The notes under the pieces: model-generated
Database searches by the model: none
The model's input: only the letters and a program-made list of their open reading frames with translations
Told to the model about the DNA's origin: nothing
From: Moesziomyces globuligerus
Taxonomy: Eukaryota; Basidiomycota; Ustilaginomycetes; Ustilaginales; Ustilaginaceae
Direction: 5' to 3'
Length of the DNA stretch: 64,000 nt
Assembly (NCBI GenBank): GCA_030849465.1
Contig: JARVLF010000010.1
Coordinates: 1 to 64,000, forward strand
Translations under genes and position numbers: made by a program
Part shown: piece after piece, positions 8,113 to 15,123 of the stretch
Numbering within the stretch: the first letter of the stretch is position 1
Layout of the letters: the number at the start of each line of letters is the position of its first letter

Positions 8113-10929
8113 CTACTGCCTAGAGTGTGTCAGCACCTCGTATCCATCACCCATAAGCTTGACAAGGCCCACATATGGCCCAACGCCGCCAACCGGAATG
8201 ACCTGGCAGGACCACGCTCTGCGCAGAAGCATGAGGTGGGCAATGTGAGTGTTGAACGCACCTGCCACACCGTGCAGCAGCAAGACCTCCTCCTCCGTGC
8301 TGAGCTCTGCATCACGCACAGCCAGCTTGTTGATGCAGGCATGGACAGCAACCCTGCTCCGTGCACCAATGTGATGCTCCACTGCCAGAGTGTTGTCCCG
8401 CAGCCAGTCTGTTGCTGCCTCCTGGATCTCAATGGGACCTGGCCCACCGTGTTGATCTTCCAACGCAAAGGAGAGGCACTCCAGCATGGACTCGCGCATG
8501 CTGGCAAACTCATGCGTGCGGACAAGACCGCTGAGGTCCCTCCGCTGGCTGAGCTTGCGGACAGCTTGGTCTGCAGGTATGCTTGCAAACAGCAGCCGTG
8601 CTGGATCCACAATGAGTGTGCTGAGGTCAACGCCCAGCTGCCGGTTGAATGCCAGCGTGGCAATGTGCATGCGGAATTTCTGCGCGCCAAGGGTGGCTCG
8701 GCACTCAGTGCAGCGGATGCGGAACTGATGGGCACCTCCACAGAGGATGTACGTGCCCACGCGCCGGCAACCCTGGCACCGCAGGTGGATTTGAATGTGC
8801 CCAAACAAATTCTTGGTCCGCTTGGGCGTGCTGAACCGCTCCAGCTCTTGCGCCAGATCCACCGCAGCTTGGTTGGACACCCACCATGCGGTGGGACTGT
8901 CCAGCGCTGTGGGCCGTCTGCCTGGATGCCAACCCATTGCATTGTACAGGTCCACCACGGCTTGCCGCTGCAGCCGTGTGGACTGCTTGCTGCTGTTGCC
9001 CCGGAAGAGCTGCTTCTGCTCTGCAACAGCAAGCAGCACGTCAAGATCCCTGAACATGTCTTCTTTCTTGATGGTGTGCGTCAGCAGCTGCTGCACTCCT
9101 GCTTGTGCGGTGAACAGGTAGCGTGGATCAAGGAAGCGGCTTGCCTTTGCCACTTGCTGCGCCTCCTGCATGGTGGCCGCTTGCACGGTGAGCTCCAGCC
9201 GGATGCCGCTGCCCACCTCTGGTGCTGTGCCAGAGACGCGCTCTTTCCACCTCTGCAGTGTGGCAATGCGGTCTTTCACCGTCTTCATGATCATCGGCTG
9301 ACCTCCCTGCCCGGCACCTGCTGCTCCGGCTTTGAGCAGGTGCGTGAGTTTGGAATATGCCTTGAAATGGGAAATTCCATCTGCACGGTGAGTCCACTGC
9401 AGCTCCACACTGCCAAAACCACGGCCAACACGCAGAGCGCTGGGATACTGCTTGTAGCCGCCCTTCTTTGTTTTGGGTGCAAGCAGCGTGACGTGGCCTG
9501 TGTCCACCGTGCAGCCAATGTCAAACACATTGAACGCCTGCATTGGATGCTCTGCTAGCGCAGCTGGATCCAGGAAGCGGTGGATGGGCACCTTGAAGCC
9601 GTACGCACCCATGCGTACACTCTGGCAGCCTATGTCCTGCAGTGCCTCCACCAGGATGCTGATCTCCACCCGCAGCTCTCCAAAGGTGAGCGTCTTGGCG
9701 TGTTCAGAGGGGACAAGGATGGCGTGTTGTGGTGGTCCCTGCAGCCGTGCTACAAGGGGGAGCTTGAACTGCGGTTCAAAGCGGAAGACCACCTTGAGCT
9801 CGGCAAAATAGACCCAATTGTCAAAGACGTGCATGTCCTTGAAATCAGGTGCATGGCTGATCAAGGACGCGTAGCAGCCAGCTGGAAAAATCTGAAGCAT
9901 GCTGGCAGGAGAAATTGTCACCGCAAAGGAGTCCACATCCGTGTGGACAGGCACGTCCCAGTTGGAAATTGGTGCCATGGCTGGGATAGGCGGGAGTTCT
10001 GGAAGCTGCTCCCCTGTGTCCAGCACCAGCTGGGGTGCAGACGGTGCTTCTGCCTCCTCCTCAGCGGTGTCAAGAGCAGGCAGCAGTACCACAATACCGT
10101 CTGCTGGCATGTCTTGAACATCTTGCAGCTCTGGCGTATGCTGGGGACGTGCTTGTGTTGGTGCCGCAGGTCCTTCTTGGGGAAGGTACGGTAGCGTCTC
10201 TCTGTCTTCTTCTCCATCCGACTCCTGGTCAGAGTCCGTGTTGGTGTCAGGTCCATGTGGAGATAGGCTGGGCACAAGACCAGGAGACACGTCAATTTCC
10301 AGGGAAATGTCCATCTCCAGTCCGTCTCTGTCTCCGTCTCTGTCTTGCCCAGACTCTGGTTCTGGATCCACGTCTGGCTCCTGCTCAGAATCAGAGCCGT
10401 GTGTCTCTGCTGGAAAATCCAAGATTGGGCTCAGAGGCAGGCTGGGCACCAGACCAGAAGACGCGTCAATTTCCTGGAAATTCTCCTCCTCCACATCTGC
10501 CTCTGTGCCTGTTGCCTCCGGGGCCAGTGGTGAGCTGTGGGACGGTGATGCTGTGTGCACGGGTGCTGGGCTTGCACTTGGAGGCGGCAGCGGGGCCAGA
10601 GCCTGCGCCAGCGCTGATGCAGCTGCCACAATGACGGCTGCTGCCTGCTCTGCCGGTGCTGATTCTGACTGTGCTGGAGCAAAATCTTCTGCTGCTGCAG
10701 CTACTGCTGCTGTTGGCTGGGACCGTACACCCTGGCACTTACGGATACCCTGGTGCTTGCGCAGTGCCGCAGCATTCACCACTACCTGGCCGCACTGGCA
10801 TGCAACCAGCCCAACAGCAGCAGCAGCCTCCTGACTGACGTGTGCACCGCTGTGCGCCTTGCGCAAATGATTGGTGATGTTTGTTGCCGCATAGGAGAGA
10901 CCGCAAACAGGGCAGGTTGTCCGTGACAT
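8113..10929 (-). CDS. Zinc-finger subtelomeric protein, copy B (longest copy)
   Basis: 938 codons from ATG at 10,929. Residues 6-26 form a C2H2 finger (C6, C9, H21, H26). Residues 44-65 form a second Cys/His cluster (C44, C46, H59, C65). Residues about 75-330 are Ala/Pro/acidic and disordered. The rest is globular with no family I can name. A CxxC..CxxC ribbon lies near residues 715-745. The two N-terminal fingers resemble those at the front of OrsD-type domains, which are known in fungal telomere-linked helicase genes, but I see no helicase Walker or DExH motifs. It may be a stand-alone protein, or the front part of a longer spliced gene. A rich upstream repeat leader and three truncated sister copies (A, C, D) surround it. 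Role unknown; DNA binding at chromosome ends is inference. Confidence 0.75.
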   Translation of the reverse strand: MSRTTCPVCGLSYAATNITNHLRKAHSGAHVSQEAAAAVGLVACQCGQVVVNAAALRKHQGIRKCQGVRSQPTAAVAAAAEDFAPAQSESAPAEQAAAVIVAAASALAQALAPLPPPSASPAPVHTASPSHSSPLAPEATGTEADVEEENFQEIDASSGLVPSLPLSPILDFPAETHGSDSEQEPDVDPEPESGQDRDGDRDGLEMDISLEIDVSPGLVPSLSPHGPDTNTDSDQESDGEEDRETLPYLPQEGPAAPTQARPQHTPELQDVQDMPADGIVVLLPALDTAEEEAEAPSAPQLVLDTGEQLPELPPIPAMAPISNWDVPVHTDVDSFAVTISPASMLQIFPAGCYASLISHAPDFKDMHVFDNWVYFAELKVVFRFEPQFKLPLVARLQGPPQHAILVPSEHAKTLTFGELRVEISILVEALQDIGCQSVRMGAYGFKVPIHRFLDPAALAEHPMQAFNVFDIGCTVDTGHVTLLAPKTKKGGYKQYPSALRVGRGFGSVELQWTHRADGISHFKAYSKLTHLLKAGAAGAGQGGQPMIMKTVKDRIATLQRWKERVSGTAPEVGSGIRLELTVQAATMQEAQQVAKASRFLDPRYLFTAQAGVQQLLTHTIKKEDMFRDLDVLLAVAEQKQLFRGNSSKQSTRLQRQAVVDLYNAMGWHPGRRPTALDSPTAWWVSNQAAVDLAQELERFSTPKRTKNLFGHIQIHLRCQGCRRVGTYILCGGAHQFRIRCTECRATLGAQKFRMHIATLAFNRQLGVDLSTLIVDPARLLFASIPADQAVRKLSQRRDLSGLVRTHEFASMRESMLECLSFALEDQHGGPGPIEIQEAATDWLRDNTLAVEHHIGARSRVAVHACINKLAVRDAELSTEEEVLLLHGVAGAFNTHIAHLMLLRRAWSCQVIPVGGVGPYVGLVKLMGDGYEVLTHSRQ

Positions 10930-11328
10930 ATTGGCTGGCGGAGGGGAGTGGGTGATGTGATGGGCATTGACGGGTGCACATCTCTGCTACTTGCCCTTGA
11001 CGGTCTCCCTTTTGTAGCTGACCATCTCACCAACTGTAGTGGACCGTCTCTCTGACTGTAGTAGACCGTCTCCATTTTTTAAGCCGACTGTCTCTCTGAC
11101 TGTAGTGGACCGTCTCCATTTTTGAAGCAGACCGTCTTTATTTCTGAAGTGGACCGTCTTGATTTTTGAAGCAGACTGTTTTGATTTTTGAAGCGGACTG
11201 TCTTCCTGTGAAATTCAATGCGTCAGATTTTTGAATTGGACCGTCTTCCATGAGGGCAGACCAGGGAGCGCTGGATGCCAAGCGCGTCCAAAAGTTGGAA
11301 ACCCACCGTCAAAAGGATCTGGAACCCT
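10930..11328 (-). repeat. Leader repeats of module B and boundary GGATCTGGAACCCT
   Basis: Same organisation as 5,511-5,859. GACCGTCT-type repeats occupy about 10,998-11,205, then the constant block containing GCGTCCAAAAGTTGG, then GGATCTGG (11,315-11,322) and one AACCCT unit (11,323-11,328). The next base belongs to the interior of zinc-finger copy C, so the boundary is fused directly to a truncated gene. Confidence 0.8.
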
Positions 11329-13963
11329 CCGTGCTGAGCTCTGCATCACGCACAGCCAGCTTGTTGATGCAGGCATGGACGGCAACCCTGCTCCGTGCAC
11401 CAATGTGATGCTCCACTGCCAGAGTGTTGTCCCGCAGCCAGTCTGTTGCTGCCTCCTGGATCTCAATGGGACCTGGCCCACCGTGTTGATCTTCCAACGC
11501 AAAGGAGAGGCACTCCAGCATGGACTCGCGCATGCTGGCAAACTCATGCGTGCGGACAAGACCGCTGAGGTCCCTCCGCTGGCTGAGCTTGCGGACAGCT
11601 TGGTCTGCAGGTATGCTTGCAAACAGCAGCCGTGCTGGATCCACAATGAGCGTGCTGAGGTCAACGCCCAGCTGCCGGTTGAATGCCAGCGTGGCAATGT
11701 GCATGCGGAATTTCTGCGCCCCAAGGGTGGCTCGGCACTCAGTGCAGCGGATGCGGAACTGATGGGCACCTCCACAGAGGATGTACGTGCCCACGCGCCG
11801 GCAACCCTGGCACCGCAGGTGGATTTGAATGTGCCCAAACAAATTCTTGGTCCGCTTGGGCGTGCTGAACCGCTCCAGCTCTTGCGCCAGATCCACCGCA
11901 GCTTGGTTGGACACCCACCATGCGGTGGGACTGTCCAGCGCTGTGGGCCGTCTGCCTGGATGCCAACCCATTGCATTGTACAGGTCCACCACGGCTTGCC
12001 GCTGCAGCCGTGTGGACTGCTTGCTGCTGTTGCCCCGGAAGAGCTGCTTCTGCTCTGCAACAGCAAGCAGCACGTCAAGATCCCTGAACATGTCTTCTTT
12101 CTTGATGGTGTGCGTCAGCAGCTGCTGCACTCCTGCTTGTGCGGTGAACAGGTAGCGTGGATCAAGGAAGCGGCTTGCCTTTGCCACTTGCTGCGCCTCC
12201 TGCATGGTGGCCGCTTGCACGGTGAGCTCCAGCCGGATGCCGCTGCCCACCTCTGGTGCTGTGCCAGAGACGCGCTCTTTCCACCTCTGCAGTGTGGCAA
12301 TGCGGTCTTTCACCGTCTTCATGATCATCGGCTGACCTCCCTGCCCGGCACCTGCTGCTCCGGCTTTGAGCAGGTGCGTGAGTTTGGAATATGCCTTGAA
12401 ATGGGAAATTCCATCTGCACGGTGAGTCCACTGCAGCTCCACACTGCCAAAACCACGGCCAACACGCAGAGCGCTGGGATACTGCTTGTAGCCGCCCTTC
12501 TTTGTTTTGGGTGCAAGCAGCGTGACGTGGCCTGTGTCCACCGTGCAGCCAATGTCAAACACATTGAACGCCTGCATTGGATGCTCTGCTAGCGCAGCTG
12601 GATCCAGGAAGCGGTGGATGGGCACCTTGAAGCCGTACGCACCCATGCGTACACTCTGGCAGCCTATGTCCTGCAGTGCCTCCACCAGGATGCTGATCTC
12701 CACCCGCAGCTCTCCAAAGGTGAGCGTCTTGGCGTGTTCAGAGGGGACAAGGATGGCGTGTTGTGGTGGTCCCTGCAGCCGTGCTACAAGGGGGAGCTTG
12801 AACTGCGGTTCAAAGCGGAAGACCACCTTGAGCTCGGCAAAATAGACCCAATTGTCAAAGACGTGCATGTCCTTGAAATCAGGTGCATGGCTGATCAAGG
12901 ACGCGTAGCAGCCAGCTGGAAAAATCTGAAGCATGCTGGCAGGAGAAATTGTCACCGCAAAGGAGTCCACATCCGTGTGGACAGGCACGTCCCAGTTGGA
13001 AATTGGTGCCATGGCTGGGATAGGCGGGAGTTCTGGAAGCTGCTCCCCTGTGTCCAGCACCAGCTGGGGTGCAGACGGTGCTTCTGCCTCCTCCTCAGCG
13101 GTGTCAAGAGCAGGCAGCAGTACCACAATACCGTCTGCTGGCATGTCTTGAACATCTTGCAGCTCTGGCGTATGCTGGGGACGTGCTTGTGTTGGTGCCG
13201 CAGGTCCTTCTTGGGGAAGGTACGGTAGCGTCTCTCTGTCTTCTTCTCCATCCGACTCCTGGTCAGAGTCCGTGTTGGTGTCAGGTCCATGTGGAGATAG
13301 GCTGGGCACGAGACCAGGAGACGCGTCAATTTCCAGGGAAATGTCCATCTCCAGTCCGTCTCCGTCTCCGTCTCTGTCTTGCCCAGACTCTGGCTCTGGA
13401 TCCACGTCTGGCTCCCGCTCAAAATCAGAGCTGTGTGTCTCTGCTGGAAAATCCAAGATTGGGCTCGGAGGCAGGCTGGGCACCAGACCAGAAGACGCGT
13501 CAATTTCCTGGAAATTCTCCTCCTCCACATCCGCCTCCGTGCCTGTTGCCTCTGGGGCCAGTGGTGAGCAAGGAGACGGTGATGCTGTGTGCACGGGTGC
13601 TGGGCTTGCACTTAGAGGCGGCAGCGGGGCCAGAGCCTGCGCCAGCGCTGACGCAGCTGCCACAATGACGGCTGCTGCCTGCTCTGCTGGTGCTGATTCT
13701 GACTGTGCTGGAGCAAAATCTTCTGCTGCTGCAGCTGCTGCTGCTGTGGGCTGGGACCGTACACCCTGGCACTTACGGATGCCCTGGTGCTTGCGCAGTG
13801 CCGCAGCATTCACCACTACCTGGCCGCACTGGCATGCAACCAGCCCAACAGCAGCAGCAGCCTCCTGACTGACGTGTGCACCACTGTGCGCCTTGCGCAA
13901 ATGATTGGTGATGTTTGTTGCCGCATAGGAGAGACCGCAAACAGGGCAGGTTGTCCGTGACAT
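11309..13963 (-). pseudogene. Zinc-finger subtelomeric gene copy C, 3'-truncated at module boundary
   Basis: 884 codons from ATG at 13,963. It matches copy B up to residue 879 (..RDAELSTE), then five codons of boundary sequence (GSRSF) and a stop. The loss removes the last 59 residues of copy B. Nucleotide identity with B is very high. All ten amino-acid differences I found lie in residues 76-214, the disordered linker. The open frame could still be translated, so it may not be inert. The breakpoint on the coding strand is GAGCTCAGCACGGAGG followed by GTT, a G-rich end suited to telomere seeding. Confidence 0.8.
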
Positions 13964-14340
13964 ATTGGCTGGCGGAGGGGAGTGGGTGATGTGATGGGCA
14001 TTGACGGGTGCACATCTCTGCTACTTGCCCTTGACGGTCTCCCTTTTGTAGCTGACCATCTCTCTGACTGTAGCTGACCGTCTCTCTGACTGTAGCAGAC
14101 TGTCTCTCTGACTGTAGTGGACCGTCTCCATTTTTGAAGCAGACCGTCTTTATTTCTGAAGTGGACCGTCTTGATTTTTGAAGCAGACCGTCTTGATTTT
14201 TGAAGCGGACTGTCTTCCTGTGAAATTCAACACATCAGATTTTTGAATTGGACCGTCTTCCATGAGGGCAGACCAGGGACCGCTGGATGCCAAGCGCGTC
14301 CAAAAGTTGGAAACCCACCGTCAAAAGGATCTGGAACCCT
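13964..14340 (-). repeat. Leader repeats of module C and boundary GGATCTGGAACCCT
   Basis: GACCGTCT-type repeats occupy about 14,034-14,215. The constant block follows, then GGATCTGG at 14,327-14,334 and AACCCT at 14,335-14,340. AGCCCTGG follows, in which the telomere-like unit runs into the truncated end of zinc-finger copy D. Confidence 0.8.
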
Positions 14341-14524
14341 AGCCCTGGTGCTTGCGCAGCGCCGCAGCATTCAGCACCACCTGGCCGCACGCGCATGCCA
14401 CCAGCCCAACAGCAGCAGCTGCCTCCTGGCTGACGTGTGCACCCTTGTGCGCCTTGCACAGATGGTTGGTGATGTTGGTTGCCGCATAGGAGAGATTGCA
14501 GACCGGGCAGGTTGTCCGTGACAT
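14341..14524 (-). pseudogene. Zinc-finger subtelomeric gene copy D, diverged 5' fragment
   Basis: About 60 codons from ATG at 14,524, covering both N-terminal zinc clusters, cut at ..ALRKHQG. It differs from A, B and C at several positions in this short stretch (CNLSY for CGLSY, HLCKAHKG for HLRKAHSG, CACG for CQCG), so it is an older lineage than the near-identical B and C. The coding-strand end CACCAGGG meets CTAGGGTT, i.e. a telomere-like unit. Confidence 0.8.
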
Positions 14525-14850
14525 GTTGACGGGCTGGGGCTGGTGATGGGCAATGACAGGTGTGCGCCGCTCTTGCTGTCTACCAGGCCCCCTTTTGTAG
14601 CTGACCGTCTCTCTGACTGAAGTAGACCGCCTTGATTTTGAAGCGGACCGTCTCCCTGGGACGCTCAGCGCGCCAAGATTCTGAAGTAGACCGTCTTGAT
14701 TTTTCAAGCGGACCGCCTTGGATTTTTGAACTGGACCGTCTTCCTGGGAAATTCAGCGCGCCAGAATTTTGAACTGGACCGTCTCTCCTCAGGGTGGTGG
14801 GGGGAGCGCGCGCGTCAAAAGTTGGTGAACCTACCAAAGAACAGATCTGG
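14525..14850 (-). repeat. Leader repeats of module D and boundary AGATCTGG
   Basis: A diverged version of the module leader with GACCGTCT-type repeats at about 14,597-14,790. It ends AGATCTGG at 14,843-14,850, the octamer differing from the others by one base. This is the innermost module. Confidence 0.75.
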
Positions 14851-14868
14851 AACCCTAACCCTAACCCT
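14851..14868. repeat. Innermost telomere-like tract, three units
   Basis: AACCCTAACCCTAACCCT follows module D and joins unique chromosomal DNA (TATCCGAAATTC). On the other strand the chromosome side reads GGATAAGGG then TTAGGG. It probably marks an ancient chromosome end, and everything to the left was added later. Confidence 0.85.
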
Positions 14869-15123
14869 TATCCGAAATTCACGAGCACCACGGATCTACA
14901 AGTACGACTGTACACGCGTTACGTGTGAATCCGCATAACACAGACGACGTCAAGCACGCTTCTCTCACACTTGTTTGGCAAAGGAGTGTTGGTGCATTAC
15001 TGGAACGGGTATTCTCCACAAGCTCGGGGATGCCCCTGAAAGAGGCGGGATTTGCGGACGCTGTCCCCTTCGCCCTACCGCACGAGGCGCGGCCAAGGGG
15101 ACCTTGAGCGTCGATCCGACTCC
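14869..15123. other. Junction between subtelomere and core chromosome, no gene seen
   Basis: About 255 bp of unique sequence with no recognised feature. It contains the 3' flank of the CSC1-type gene. Confidence 0.6.

Noticed and set aside
8125..9558. 477-codon frame antisense to zinc-finger copy B (and 453 codons at 11,231-12,592)
   Set aside because: Mirror frame of a GC-biased gene. It is present only because copy B/C codons avoid stops on the other strand, and it has no domain.
8113..10929. Search for RecQ or other helicase motifs in the zinc-finger protein
   Set aside because: No Walker A (GxGKS/T) or DExH box was seen, so calling it a telomere-linked helicase would not be supported.
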